A DNA stretch of 64,000 bases from Streptomyces asoensis (GTDB lineage Bacteria; Actinomycetota; Actinomycetes; Streptomycetales; Streptomycetaceae). The first letter of the stretch is position 1. Every line of letters starts with the position of its first letter. The notes below the pieces were generated by a model. The model saw nothing but the letters and a program-made list of their open reading frames with translations. It was not told where the DNA came from and did no database searches. Made by a program: the position numbers and the translations under genes. The stretch covers positions 124,001-188,000 of the forward strand of contig NZ_BNEB01000003.1 of NCBI RefSeq assembly GCF_016860545.1. Reading direction: 5' to 3'. This document shows positions 6,865-15,301 of this stretch, piece after piece.

Positions 6865-8991
6865 TCACCTCAGCGCGGCCTCCACCCCCATGACCCGCCC
6901 GTACTGCTCGCGGACCTCCCGGTAGCGCAGCAGTTCCGAGGCCACGGGATCCAGTACGCGGGCCCGGCCGCACCCGGCCGCCGCCTCCCGCAGCCGGCGT
7001 TCCGCGTCCTGGCCGTACCGCCGGGCCGGCCCCCGTGCCGCCAGCCGGCAACTCCACTCCACGAGCGGCCCGCCGATGATGCCCGTGACCATCAGCAGCA
7101 CCGGAACCCCGAGATTGGGCGCCATGACACCGACGATCTGCCCGACCAGCCACAGCCCGCCGACGACCTGGAGGAGGGTCATGCAGGCCTGGGCCAGCAC
7201 GGCCACCGGCCACCAGCCCGGCCGCGGCGGCCGGCCCGACGGCAGCGCGGCCCGGGCGGCCAGGTCGTCCAGCGCCTCCGGCAGACCCTGGGCGCCCCGC
7301 ACGGCCGCCTCCCGCACCGCCTGCGCCCAGGGCGAGGGCAGTCCCGCGGCGGCCCGCTCGGACACCGTGCGCACGGCCTGTTCGACGCGCTGGCGCGCCG
7401 TGGCCTCCTCGTCCGGCTGGGCCCGGACCGGCAGCCGCCCGGTGGGTGTGTCGCGCCGGTCCTGGCTCCACCGCCACAGCCTCAGCCACGGCGTTCCGCA
7501 CGCGCGGCCCGCGTTGCGCAGCCACGCGCGTTCGGCGGCCTCGCCCGCCGCGGTGGCCCCGACGGCGTCGGCCAGGCGGTCGGCGAACTCGTCCCGGGCC
7601 TCCTCACTGAGCCCGGCGCGCCGCCCGGTGGCGTAGACGGGCCGCAGCCGCCACGCCGCGGCGTCCACATCGGCGGAGATCCGCCGCGCCGGTGCGCCGC
7701 GCTCCGCGACGAACTGGCCGAGCAGCTCCCGCAGTTCCCCGACGCCGTCACCGGTGAGCGCGGACAGCGCGAGCACGGTGGCGCCCGGTTCGCCGTACTC
7801 GCCGAGGGCGACGCCGTCCTCGTCGAGCAGGCGGCGCAGGTCGTCGAGGACCAGCTCGGCGGCCTCGCCGGGCAGCCGGTCCACCTGGTTGAGGACGATG
7901 AACATGACCTCCGCGTGGCCTGCCATGGGCCGCAGATAGCGCTCGTGCAGGACGGCGTCCGCGTACTTCTCGGGGTCGACGACCCAGATGACGGCGTCGA
8001 CGAGCCCCAGCACGCGGTCGACCTGCTCGCGGTGGCGCACGGCCGCGGAGTCGTGGTCGGGCAGGTCGATCAGGACGAGCCCGCGCAGTTGCGCCTCCGC
8101 GTCCGGGCTCTGCACCGGGCGCCTGCGCAGCCGGCCGGGGATGCCGATCCGGTCGATGAGGGTGGCCGCGCCGTCGCTCCAACTGCACGCGATGGGCGCG
8201 GAGGTGGTCGGGCGGCGCACGCCCGTCTCCGAGATGGTCACTCCGGCGAGGGCGTTGAACAGCTGCGACTTGCCGCTCCCGGTGGCACCGGCGATGGCGA
8301 CGACGGTGTGCTGACCGGAGAGCCTGCGCCGCGCGGCCGCCTCGTCGAGCACCCGGCCGGCCTCCGAGAGCGTCCGGCTGTCGAGCCGGGTGCGGGAGAG
8401 CCCCACGAGCTCACGCAGCGCCTCCAGCCGGGACCGCAGGGGCACGTCGTACGAGAGCGGGGCCGACGGCATCGCCCCGGCGCCCCCGCCCACCCCGCCG
8501 CCCCCGCCGACCCGGACCTCCATGGTGGCGGCCTGTTCGGCGGCGGCCGCCTCGGTCACGCGTCGGGCGATGAGGCCGTCGTCCCAGGCTCCGACGCCGT
8601 CGGCACCCGGCGCGGCGCTTCCGTCGGCGCCGGCCACGCGCGCGTGGTCGCCGTTCTCCTGCGTCCCGGTCTTCCGCGTGGGCGCCTGTGTCGCGGGATC
8701 GTCCTTGGCGTCCACAGGCCCTCGCGCCCGTTTCCCGGCGTCGTGGGCCTCCGCCCTTGCGGAGCCTCCGTCGCTCACGCGCGCGTGCTCCGCGGCGGCA
8801 GGGCCCTTGGCCGCGGACTGCCCGGCCGACGTGTCCTCGACGGCCTGGTCCCCACCCTTGCGGGCGTCGCCCTTGCGATCGCTGTCCGCGCGGTCGTCGT
8901 CCTTGCGGTCACTGTCGGTGTGGTCGTCGCCCATGTGGTCGTCGTCCATGTGGTCGTTGTCCGTGTGGTCCTGGTCAGTGACGGCGGTCAC
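6865..8991 (-). CDS. Dynamin-like/YfjP-family GTPase with membrane helices
   Basis: A 708-residue protein. The first 90 or so residues are an extremely charged, repetitive stretch (HMDDDHMGDDHTDSDRKDDD), likely disordered. A GTPase domain follows: P-loop GATGSGKSQLFNAL, DLPDHDS as the G3 aspartate segment and NQVD as the G4 motif. Near the C terminus are two hydrophobic helices (VAVLAQACMTLLQVVGGLWLVG and a second segment ending in GIIGG). The family is large membrane-associated GTPases. It begins 3 bases after the stop of the preceding GTPase gene, so the two form one operon. Paired bacterial dynamin-like proteins in Streptomyces (DynA/DynB) act at sporulation septa, but they differ in sequence and I do not assign that role. 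Confidence 0.8.
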   Translation of the reverse strand: MTAVTDQDHTDNDHMDDDHMGDDHTDSDRKDDDRADSDRKGDARKGGDQAVEDTSAGQSAAKGPAAAEHARVSDGGSARAEAHDAGKRARGPVDAKDDPATQAPTRKTGTQENGDHARVAGADGSAAPGADGVGAWDDGLIARRVTEAAAAEQAATMEVRVGGGGGVGGGAGAMPSAPLSYDVPLRSRLEALRELVGLSRTRLDSRTLSEAGRVLDEAAARRRLSGQHTVVAIAGATGSGKSQLFNALAGVTISETGVRRPTTSAPIACSWSDGAATLIDRIGIPGRLRRRPVQSPDAEAQLRGLVLIDLPDHDSAAVRHREQVDRVLGLVDAVIWVVDPEKYADAVLHERYLRPMAGHAEVMFIVLNQVDRLPGEAAELVLDDLRRLLDEDGVALGEYGEPGATVLALSALTGDGVGELRELLGQFVAERGAPARRISADVDAAAWRLRPVYATGRRAGLSEEARDEFADRLADAVGATAAGEAAERAWLRNAGRACGTPWLRLWRWSQDRRDTPTGRLPVRAQPDEEATARQRVEQAVRTVSERAAAGLPSPWAQAVREAAVRGAQGLPEALDDLAARAALPSGRPPRPGWWPVAVLAQACMTLLQVVGGLWLVGQIVGVMAPNLGVPVLLMVTGIIGGPLVEWSCRLAARGPARRYGQDAERRLREAAAGCGRARVLDPVASELLRYREVREQYGRVMGVEAALR

Positions 8992-8994
8992 CGG

Positions 8995-10602
8995 TCACCT
9001 CTCCTTCTGAAGTACGGACAGCGCGGCGATGAGTTCTGCCTGCGGTTCGGGACGGACCTCGAGTCCGTCCAGGGGGGCCAGTCGACGCTCGCGTTCGGCG
9101 TGCATCACACGGTCGAGGTACTCGGCGAGCAGCCGTCCGCCGCGGTCGCGCAGCCGCAGCGCCCCGTGCGCGCCGATCCGTTCGGCGAGCCCCTCGCCGG
9201 CCGAACGCGCCCGGCGGCCGCCCAGCAGGGCGGTGGCGACGAGGGCGGCGACCGACTCGGGATCGGGCGCGACCCCGCGATCGAGACCGCGCACCTCCTC
9301 CTCGGCGTACTCCTCGACCTCGCGCCGCCACCGCCGTACGGCCAGACCGATTCGGTGCTCGGCACTGTCCGGCGAGGCGTCCCGGTCCGTCAGCTCCCGT
9401 GCGTCCGAGGCCGGTTCGCGGCGCCAGGCCTCGTCGACGCGCTCGTCGGCCGCGGTGACGGCGCAGAGCAGGAGCGCGCCGAGGCTCTCCACGAGGGCGT
9501 CGAGGAGTTCACCGGCGGTGCAGTCCAGCGGGAAGGCCCGCCAGCGCTTGAGCGCGTCTCCGGCGAGCACGGCACCGCTCTGCAATCGACCCCGCACGCG
9601 CGTGTACTCCGTGTCGTACGCCCCGTCGACGGCGGAGGTCAGGCGCAGGGCCGCCGCGTACTGCGAGGCGGCGGCGCCGGCCAGTTCGGGCATCCGGGCC
9701 TTGAGCGAGTCCAGGACGCCCTTGGCCGTGCGCGCCAGGGCGTGACTGCGCGCGTACGGGTCCTGGACGTGATGGACGAGCCAAGTCCGCAGCGGGGCCA
9801 CGGCGGTGGCCGGGAGGAGGCCTCCGCCCCAGGCGGACTCGGGCAGTTCGGGCACCGTGAAGCGCGGCACGTCGCCCAGCCCGGCCTTGGTGAGGAGCGC
9901 GCCGTACTGCCGGGACACCTCGCCGACGACCTGGTGGGGCACCCGGTCGAGGACGGTCACGAGGGTGACGTCGTACTCCTTCGCGGTGCGCAGGAGGTGC
10001 CAGGGCACGGCGTCGGCGTACCGCGCGGCGGTCGTGACCATCACCCAGATGTCGGCGGCGCAGATCAGTTCGGCGGCGAGGACGCGGTTCTCCGCGACCA
10101 GGGAGTCGATGTCGGGTGCGTCGAGGAGGGCGAGGCCCGGTGGGAGGCTGTCGGCGGTCTCGATCCGCAGCACGTGTCCGCCGTCGTCGCCGGTCGGCAA
10201 CAGGTCGTCCGAGGACTCCTGACGGGGCGCCCACACGCGCGTGAGACGGGGCAGCACCCGCATGCCGCTGAACCAGTGATGGTCCTCCGGATGGCATACG
10301 AGCACCGGAGTGCGTGTCGTCGGCCGCAGCACGCCCGCCTCGCTCACTCTTCGGCCCACCAGCGAGTTGACGAGCGTCGACTTGCCCGCGCCGGTGGAGC
10401 CGCCCACGACGACCAGCAGCGGCGCGTCGGGCTGCCTGAGCCGGGGCACCAGATAGTCGTCCAGTTGGGCGAGCAACTCGTCCCGGTTCGCACGCGCGCG
10501 TGGGGCCCCCGCCAGCGGAAGCGGGAAGCGTGCGGCGGCGACACGGTCGCGCAGGGCGGAAAGTGCGTCGAGCAGCTGAGGCCGTACGTCCAAGGTCACC
10601 AC
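8995..10602 (-). CDS. Dynamin-family GTPase
   Basis: About 535 residues. It opens [20 protein letters not shown] and carries the P-loop [17 protein letters not shown], a switch region with [10 protein letters not shown], and the G3-like DAPDIDS. A long helical C-terminal half has no clear membrane segment. GTG at 10602 (or the adjacent GTG at 10599) is preferred because conserved sequence starts there. An in-frame ATG at 10641 would add 13 residues. It is upstream partner of the membrane GTPase in a two-gene operon that may extend into ssb, and a soluble/membrane pair is plausible. Confidence 0.78.
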   Translation of the reverse strand: MVTLDVRPQLLDALSALRDRVAAARFPLPLAGAPRARANRDELLAQLDDYLVPRLRQPDAPLLVVVGGSTGAGKSTLVNSLVGRRVSEAGVLRPTTRTPVLVCHPEDHHWFSGMRVLPRLTRVWAPRQESSDDLLPTGDDGGHVLRIETADSLPPGLALLDAPDIDSLVAENRVLAAELICAADIWVMVTTAARYADAVPWHLLRTAKEYDVTLVTVLDRVPHQVVGEVSRQYGALLTKAGLGDVPRFTVPELPESAWGGGLLPATAVAPLRTWLVHHVQDPYARSHALARTAKGVLDSLKARMPELAGAAASQYAAALRLTSAVDGAYDTEYTRVRGRLQSGAVLAGDALKRWRAFPLDCTAGELLDALVESLGALLLCAVTAADERVDEAWRREPASDARELTDRDASPDSAEHRIGLAVRRWRREVEEYAEEEVRGLDRGVAPDPESVAALVATALLGGRRARSAGEGLAERIGAHGALRLRDRGGRLLAEYLDRVMHAERERRLAPLDGLEVRPEPQAELIAALSVLQKER

Positions 10603-10923
10603 ATGCGAAGAATGCCCAATTTTAGGGGATTTATGAAGCATATAGGCATGTCTGCGCGCCGATAGGACACAAGGGACGGAAGGTACGACTGGGACAGAGG
10701 CACAGCGCAGGCATAACGAGTGCACAACACCCGTGGCGCCGGACGCCAAAAGCGATGCACGATTCGCACCTGCCTGCGATTATCAGGACCGCTTCACCGA
10801 ACCTCCACATTGAGCCACGGAGGGGAAGCAACCGGGACAAGGAACCGGGAGCCCTATCCTTGTCCCCGGCAGCGTGACGGATCCGCCCACACCAGGGCAG
10901 CACGTACGAGGCCACCACACCCG
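10603..10923. other. Intergenic stretch before tRNA-Arg
   Basis: No gene is supported. This stretch separates the divergent GTPase operon (minus) and tRNA-Arg (plus) and should hold both promoters. A less GC-rich patch with AATTTTAGGGGATTT lies at about 10618-10632. Confidence 0.6.
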
Positions 10924-10996
10924 GCCCCCGTAGCTCAGTGGATAGAGCAGGCGCCTTCTAAGCGCTTGGCCGCAGGTTCGAGTCCTGCCGGGGGCG
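10924..10996 (+). tRNA. tRNA-Arg (anticodon TCT)
   Basis: A complete cloverleaf. Acceptor arms are GCCCCCG (10924-10930) and CGGGGGC (10989-10995), the D stem is GCTC/GAGC, and the anticodon stem GGCGC/GCGCT flanks the loop CTTCTAA. Anticodon TCT is at 10957-10959, and the T arm is GCAGG-TTCGAGT-CCTGC. CCA is not encoded, as is usual in Streptomyces. Its 3' part is duplicated at 51329-51374, showing it is the prophage integration target; the prophage core restores the 3' end so the gene stays functional. Confidence 0.97.
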
Positions 10997-10999
10997 CAA
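10954..10999. other. attL core (46 bp)
   Basis: This 46-base segment spans the anticodon loop to just past the tRNA 3' end and is identical to 51329-51374. The bases immediately outside differ (G before and A after here; A before and G after at attR). The integrase gene lies about 100 bases inward. Confidence 0.95.
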
Positions 11000-11003
11000 A
11001 CAA

Positions 11004-11037
11004 CCTCTGACCAGCAAGAATAGGTCGGGGGCTTTTT
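11004..11037 (+). terminator. Phage-supplied terminator behind tRNA-Arg
   Basis: CCTCTGACC (11004-11012) pairs with GGTCGGGGG (11023-11031), allowing two G-U pairs, and is followed by CTTTTT (to 11037). Integration moved the host terminator to 51381-51404. This hairpin in the attP arm therefore replaces it and also shields the integrase from tRNA read-through. Confidence 0.75.
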
Positions 11038-11096
11038 CATGTCCTGATCGCACAGTGCATATGGACCAAGCGCCTTCACCTGACTACCGTCGGGGC

Positions 11097-12050
11097 ATGA
11101 GCGACCGCACCCCGTACGACATCGGCCCGCTGGCCTCGTCCTGGGCCCGCTCCCTGCGAGCCCGCAACCTCTCGGCCAACACCCAACGGATCTACGCCCG
11201 CGCCGCGAACGACCTCCGCGCGTTCCTCCTCGCCTACGAACCGGAGGACGACGGCCGGCCGGCTCCGACTGAGCTGGAGGGCGAGCACGGCGTCCACCGC
11301 GAGCATCTGGAGGTACACCTCACCCGGCTGCGGGAGCGCACCAGCGCGGGGAATGCGCACCAGCACTTCCGCTCGCTGAAGACGTTCTTCAACTGGCTGG
11401 TCGACGAGGAGGAGATGGACCGGTCCCCCATGCGCACGATGAAGGCGCCCGCGCTGCCCGAGGTGGAGGTGCCCGTCATCCCCGAGGACGCGCTGAAGCG
11501 GCTGCTGGCCACCTGCAAGGGCACCAGCTTCCAGCAGCGGCGGGATACCGCGCTGCTGATGATGTTCCTCGACACGGGGGGCCGTTTGGCCGAAGTCACG
11601 GAGCGCATGCAGGTCGCGCTGGACCTGGACCTGATGGTCCTGCACGTGCAGGGCAAGGGCGGCCGCGCGCGGCCGTTGCCGTTCGGCCGGTCGACGGCGG
11701 TGGCGATGGACCGCTACCTGCGGGCGCTGGGCAAGCATCTCGGCCGGCCGGTCGAGCCGGGCGACGCGCTGTGGTTCGGCGTGAAGTCGAAGGCCCCGCT
11801 GACGATCTGGGGCGTGGGGACGATGATCGAGCGTCGGTGCAAGGAGGCTGGCATCCCGCACATCCACCCGCACCAGTTCCGGCACACGTTCGCGCACCTG
11901 TGGAAAGTGAACGGCGGCAACGAGGATGCGCTGATGCGGATCATGGGGTGGCGGTCCCGGCAGATGCTGTCGCGGTACGGCGCGTCCGCAGGCGAGGAGC
12001 GGGCGCGGCAGCAACACCGGGACCTCAGCCCTGGCGATCGCCTGAAGTGA
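11097..12050 (+). CDS. int: Phage tyrosine integrase
   Basis: A 317-residue XerC/D-like recombinase. The N-terminal SAM-like domain (about 1-120: RNLSANTQRIYARAANDLRAF, LKTFFNWLVDEEEMDRSP) precedes the catalytic domain: Arg163 in DTGGRLAEV, Lys187 in GKGGRARPL, His259-Arg262 in HPHQFRH, Trp285 in MGWRS and nucleophile Tyr294 in LSRYG. It lies directly inside attL, which fits site-specific recombination at the tRNA-Arg core. The ATG at 11097 is preferred; an in-frame ATG at 11055 would add 14 residues of less conserved look. No excisionase is recognisable next to it. Confidence 0.92.
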   Translation: MSDRTPYDIGPLASSWARSLRARNLSANTQRIYARAANDLRAFLLAYEPEDDGRPAPTELEGEHGVHREHLEVHLTRLRERTSAGNAHQHFRSLKTFFNWLVDEEEMDRSPMRTMKAPALPEVEVPVIPEDALKRLLATCKGTSFQQRRDTALLMMFLDTGGRLAEVTERMQVALDLDLMVLHVQGKGGRARPLPFGRSTAVAMDRYLRALGKHLGRPVEPGDALWFGVKSKAPLTIWGVGTMIERRCKEAGIPHIHPHQFRHTFAHLWKVNGGNEDALMRIMGWRSRQMLSRYGASAGEERARQQHRDLSPGDRLK

Positions 12051-12064
12051 TGCGTGGGGCGGGG

Positions 12065-12283
12065 CTAGTGCCCCGCCTCGCCGTCGTCGTCGGGACCCTG
12101 CCGCCGCGTCCAGCGCCGTTCGTCCACGCTCTCCTGGAACAGTTCGGTGAGACTCGCGGTGATCTCCTCGGGCGGTCGGCTGAAGTCGATCGCCAGCCGA
12201 AATTCGGTCCGGCTGTCCCTGAGCGCGGCAGAGGCTCGGCCCCCGAGATCTGCGGCATAGACGTGCACCTGCGGTACTTCCAC
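12065..12283 (-). CDS. Small hypothetical protein beside integrase
   Basis: A 72-residue protein read toward the integrase. It starts at GTG (12281-12283), with GGGGG a few bases upstream (VEVPQVHVYAADLGGRASA), and ends in a charged tail (TRRQGPDDDGEAGH). The segment FRLAIDFSRPPEEITASLTELFQESV looks like a real folded helix-strand protein. Unknown function. Being on the repressor strand, it may be expressed in the lysogen. Confidence 0.55.
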   Translation of the reverse strand: MEVPQVHVYAADLGGRASAALRDSRTEFRLAIDFSRPPEEITASLTELFQESVDERRWTRRQGPDDDGEAGH

Positions 12284-12443
12284 TCGACCCCCATTCCCGG
12301 GCGTGCGAGGGCAGCAGCATTCGCACGCGCGTTCGACCTGCACGAGGTTCGATCACTGTACGCGCCGCACTTGCAATCAGACAGTCACCTGATTGGCTGA
12401 AGTTAAACCATCTGTTGCATGGAAAGCGGCAGGCCAGGCGCGG

Positions 12444-12845
12444 TTACTGCGCGTCAGGCTCACCCTCAGGGTTGTCCAGAACCACCCTTGCAGCGGCCAA
12501 CTCCTCGGATGATGCACCGACTTCGTGCGCCACACGCACCACGGCGTCGTCGGCGCCCGGGTCCGTGTCGAACGGGTCGGTCACCTCGATTCCGATGTAC
12601 TGGCGGATAGCAGCCACACGGACCCGGCCGAGGTCGACGCCGATGCCGGCCGCGATGGCGCGCAGAACCTCGGGCGTGACCTTGATCTGGTGGCCGCGGG
12701 CGACGTTCTCCGCGGTGGACTTGCTGATGCGCCGGCCGGTGAGCGGGTCGACGGCCTGCTCCTCGAACGCTCGGAACGTCAGGCGGCGTCCCCGGCCTAC
12801 GTGCTCCTGCACCAGGCGCGTGAGCGCGTCCTCATGATCCGGCAT
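12444..12845 (-). CDS. Probable prophage repressor (helix-turn-helix)
   Basis: A 133-residue protein. The N-terminal half reads as a phage-type DNA-binding domain: RRLTFRAFEEQAVDPLTGRR and ISKSTAENVARGHQIKVTPE, with a recognition-helix-like STAENVARG, then LRAIAAGIGVDLGRVRVAAI. This architecture is common in Streptomyces prophages. The ATG at 12845 has GGGAGAGG upstream. It is divergent from a second helix-turn-helix gene at 13102, with a dense array of palindromes between them. That layout is typical of a lysogeny switch, so it is the best candidate for the immunity repressor; this is inference. Confidence 0.75.
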   Translation of the reverse strand: MPDHEDALTRLVQEHVGRGRRLTFRAFEEQAVDPLTGRRISKSTAENVARGHQIKVTPEVLRAIAAGIGVDLGRVRVAAIRQYIGIEVTDPFDTDPGADDAVVRVAHEVGASSEELAAARVVLDNPEGEPDAQ

Positions 12846-12865
12846 TCGCCCTCTCCCTTACCAAC

Positions 12866-13108
12866 TGTCCACGTTGTCGCTGTGGTCTCAACGAAACGTC
12901 CCAGGCTGAATGCTGTTAGGCAACCCTCAGCGTGTGGACACCTATTGTCCACGGCGGTGGACAGCGGACGCCACCGGTCCCCCCTTCTTTGGCCGACTCC
13001 TTGCTGAAGACGTGGACACTCCGTTGTCCAGAAAGCTGGACAAGCTCTGTACTAAGTGCCATGCTTCTCGTGTCCAGAAAAGTGGACGCGAACGGAGAAC
13101 CGTGGACT
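12866..13108. promoter_or_regulatory. Lysogeny-switch operator array
   Basis: Between divergent repressor and Cro-like genes lie repeated TGTCCA/TGGACA half-sites. They form 18-bp perfect palindromes with 7-bp arms at 12946-12963 (TGTCCAC-N4-GTGGACA) and 13025-13042 (TGTCCAG-N4-CTGGACA). Near-perfect copies occur at 13071-13088 and, in opposite half-site order, at 12934-12952. Single half-sites occur at 12866, 13012 and 13102, the last overlapping the Cro-like start codon. A further perfect copy lies at 13334-13351. Read as binding sites of one or both regulators. Confidence 0.85.
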
Positions 13109-13512
13109 ACCGCTACCGACTGCACTCCGGTGACCTGCTGAGACGTCTCATGGACGACCACTCGGCAGACGAACCGGGAAGCACCCGCGAACTGGCCGAA
13201 GCTGTCGGACTGAGCAAGAGCAAGGTGGACGCCCTCGTCCACGAGACTCGGCCAACCGTCAGCCGCGCCGAGGCGCGACGAGTAGCGCAGGCATACAGCC
13301 TCCCCCCACGCGCTCTTTTCCACCCCGTGTCCATGTCCATGAACATGGACAGTGACCCGCTCACACGTAAGGAGGCCTCCAGTGCCGACGGATATGAACC
13401 CGCAGGAGCGCTCGCTCCGGGCCCGTCTCGCCGCGCACACCAGCTGGGCGAACACGCTCGACCCGGCGAGCAGGACGGCGAAAGCGCGAGCCGCGGCCGC
13501 CGGCCGGTTTGA
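13102..13512 (+). CDS. Cro-like helix-turn-helix regulator
   Basis: A 136-residue protein from GTG at 13102 (CGGAGAA upstream). Residues 1-80 carry an XRE-type domain (DYRYRLHSGDLLRRLMDD, STRELAEAVGLSKSKVDALV, SRAEARRVAQAYSLPPRALF). The last 43 residues are read out of frame through the next gene, overlapping it by 131 bases, and look like non-protein sequence. The functional part thus ends near 13370. It heads the rightward early transcript and is the expected antagonist of the repressor. Confidence 0.7.
   Translation: MDYRYRLHSGDLLRRLMDDHSADEPGSTRELAEAVGLSKSKVDALVHETRPTVSRAEARRVAQAYSLPPRALFHPVSMSMNMDSDPLTRKEASSADGYEPAGALAPGPSRRAHQLGEHARPGEQDGESASRGRRPV
13334..13351. promoter_or_regulatory. 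Fifth switch operator, inside the Cro-like gene
   Basis: TGTCCAT-N4-ATGGACA is a perfect 18-bp palindrome with the same arms as the switch operators. It ends 30 bases before the start of the next gene and just upstream of its AAGGAGG. It could let the repressor block early transcription a second time. Confidence 0.75.
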
Positions 13513-13678
13513 GAAGCAGGCCCGCGAGCTGCACCCGGGTGCGACGGACGAGCAGATCGCCCGAGCGGCCGAGCACCTGAAGCGGGCTCACGCGCAGCGA
13601 ATGGCGCTCGCCTCGGCGAAGGCGCGCCGCGCGAAGAAGGCCGCCGCCGAGCTGGTGCCGGCGCAGCGCTCCGCCTGA
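13382..13678 (+). CDS. Small basic phage protein
   Basis: A 98-residue protein from GTG at 13382, with AAGGAGG at about 13369-13375. It reads VPTDMNPQERSLRARLAAHTSWANT, then a basic, alanine-rich helical remainder (RAKKAAAELVPAQRSA). Proteins of this type recur in Streptomyces prophages without known function. The highly basic helical composition would suit nucleic-acid binding. Confidence 0.7.
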   Translation: MPTDMNPQERSLRARLAAHTSWANTLDPASRTAKARAAAAGRFEKQARELHPGATDEQIARAAEHLKRAHAQRMALASAKARRAKKAAAELVPAQRSA

Positions 13679-13771
13679 TCCACCCCTGAACGCGCCGAAG
13701 GGCCGCCCGCTTGTCCGGCTCGGCGACCCCACGACCGGCGCCCCCACCAACCAGAGAAAGAAGAGGCCCCG

Positions 13772-14209
13772 ATGGGCACATCATCTCAGACCCGCAGCAG
13801 GGTGGTCTCGCTGCATCTGTCGCCGCTGGCGCGGCCGACGAACCTTCCGCAGACGTACCGGGTTGCGGCCCGGATCCTCTCGGCGAACGGCCTGTACCAG
13901 GGCGGCGACTACGTCCCGGACGCCTTCGACCGGGAGATGTGCGTCCCGCACTTCCTGCGGCCTATGTCGATCGTGGCGGCGCTGAAGTGCGCGACGACCG
14001 GTGACCCGCACCTGACGTCGCTGCTCGCGGACCAGGCGATCGCCACGCTGGCGCTGCGCCTGGAGGTCGACGGGGAGGGCCCGGCGTACGGCGGGATCTT
14101 CGACCTGGAGGCGCACGTGGACGCGTGGGGCGACGAGGAGTCGCGGACCACGGAGTCGGCGGTGGCGGTGCTGGAGGCTGCGGCGGACCGGTGCGAGGTG
14201 GCGGCATGA
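13772..14209 (+). CDS. Conserved phage early protein, unknown function
   Basis: A 145-residue acidic protein with ARILSANGLYQGGDYVPDAFD and PMSIVAALKCATTGDPHLTS, followed by a helical C terminus. It resembles a family of small prophage proteins of unknown role (DUF6197-like, from memory). It begins an overlapping gene string, since its stop overlaps the next start by four bases (ATGA). Confidence 0.65.
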   Translation: MGTSSQTRSRVVSLHLSPLARPTNLPQTYRVAARILSANGLYQGGDYVPDAFDREMCVPHFLRPMSIVAALKCATTGDPHLTSLLADQAIATLALRLEVDGEGPAYGGIFDLEAHVDAWGDEESRTTESAVAVLEAAADRCEVAA

Positions 14210-14940
14210 GCGCGCCGACGACGCACGACCCGCTGGTCGTGAACACGAAGGACGGCGCGGTCTGGCAGCGGCGCGCGGTGACGGCGGACGGGCGGGGCCT
14301 GTACGCGGTGGCCGGGGCGTGCTCGTGCCCGGAGTACCTGATGGCGACGCTGGCCGAGCTGGCGGAGCACGGCATTGCCGGGTCGGCGTACGCGCTGCCG
14401 GTGCCGGTGGGGTCGGTGCGCTCGCCGCTGGAGCAGGCGCTGGACGAGTTGGCCGGCGTGAGCCTGTCCCTGTGGGAGGAGGAGCAGGACACGGCGCGGC
14501 TGCGGCTGGCGCTCGCCTCGGCGCAGCGTGGCCGACGTGAGTTGCGGGCCCGCGTGGCTGCGCTGCTTGCGGAGCGGCACGAGACGAACGAGGCGTTGTC
14601 CGACGTCACCGTCGCGATCCGCGAGCGGGACGCTTCTCCGCTGACGGTGTTCCGGGCGTCGCACGACTCGATCGTCATGGGCCTGTACACCACGGCGGCC
14701 GAGGCCCGGAAGCACTGCGAGACGGTCGTCCGCCGCGAGTACACCGACGCCGACTGCAAGGTGTCGCTCTGGTGGCGCGAGGACGAGGACACCGTCGACC
14801 AGCCCCAGGACGGCGAGGCCGAGCTGTACGAGCACGTCAAGCCGAACAACTTCGATGGCCGTGGCTATACGTCCAGGACCGGCTACGTGATCACGCCGGT
14901 TGAGGTCGCCGCCTCGTACGACGAGGAGGCCGACGAGTGA
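14206..14940 (+). CDS. Hypothetical phage early protein
   Basis: A 244-residue protein with three parts. The first (MSAPTTHDPLVVNTKDGAVW to about 60) is followed by a long charged helix (EEEQDTARLRLALASAQRGR, VAALLAERHETNEALSD) likely to be coiled coil. The acidic C-terminal domain is rich in aromatic residues (KVSLWWREDEDT, YEHVKPNNFDG). I do not recognise a family. ATGA overlap with the upstream gene supports the start. Confidence 0.65.
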   Translation: MSAPTTHDPLVVNTKDGAVWQRRAVTADGRGLYAVAGACSCPEYLMATLAELAEHGIAGSAYALPVPVGSVRSPLEQALDELAGVSLSLWEEEQDTARLRLALASAQRGRRELRARVAALLAERHETNEALSDVTVAIRERDASPLTVFRASHDSIVMGLYTTAAEARKHCETVVRREYTDADCKVSLWWREDEDTVDQPQDGEAELYEHVKPNNFDGRGYTSRTGYVITPVEVAASYDEEADE

Positions 14941-15125
14941 ACCCGCACCACGTCTCCCTGACCGAGCTGGCCGCCGCGTTCTGCCTCGGCACCGCGATGT
15001 GGGCGTCCTGCGCCTGCCTGATCTTCGCGTTCGTCCCGGTGGACTTCGGCGCGGTCGCCCGCCGGGCCGCGCTGACCGTGCTCGCGCTGCTGCTGCTGGT
15101 CGTCCCGGTGGAGGTGCCGCGATGA
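14937..15125 (+). CDS. Small membrane protein
   Basis: 62 residues from GTG (GTGA overlap). Two hydrophobic helices, LAAAFCLGTAMWASCACLIF and ALTVLALLLLVVPVEV, are separated by a short loop. Unknown role in the early operon. Confidence 0.6.
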   Translation: MNPHHVSLTELAAAFCLGTAMWASCACLIFAFVPVDFGAVARRAALTVLALLLLVVPVEVPR

Positions 15126-15301
15126 GCAACCAGCCCGAGGACGTCGAGCCCGAGGACATGGACGTTGCGGACCAGGTCGCGTACGAGGACACGGGCCGTC
15201 CGTGGGGTGCGCGTGTGATCCGGCACCCCTCGCACGCCGCGACCCGCCGCCACCTCGCCGCCAACCCGCTGCCCGCGCAGCAGAACCGGCGGACGTCATG
15301 A
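15122..15301 (+). CDS. Small acidic hypothetical protein
   Basis: 59 residues. The N terminus is acidic (EDVEPEDMDVADQ) and the C terminus basic (ATRRHLAANPLPAQQNRRTS). It overlaps both neighbours by four bases, which supports the frame. No known family. Confidence 0.6.
   Translation: MSNQPEDVEPEDMDVADQVAYEDTGRPWGARVIRHPSHAATRRHLAANPLPAQQNRRTS

Noticed and set aside
6778..10665. A 1295-residue plus-strand frame opposite the GTPase genes
   Set aside because: Antisense shadow; the minus strand carries two P-loop GTPases with intact motifs.
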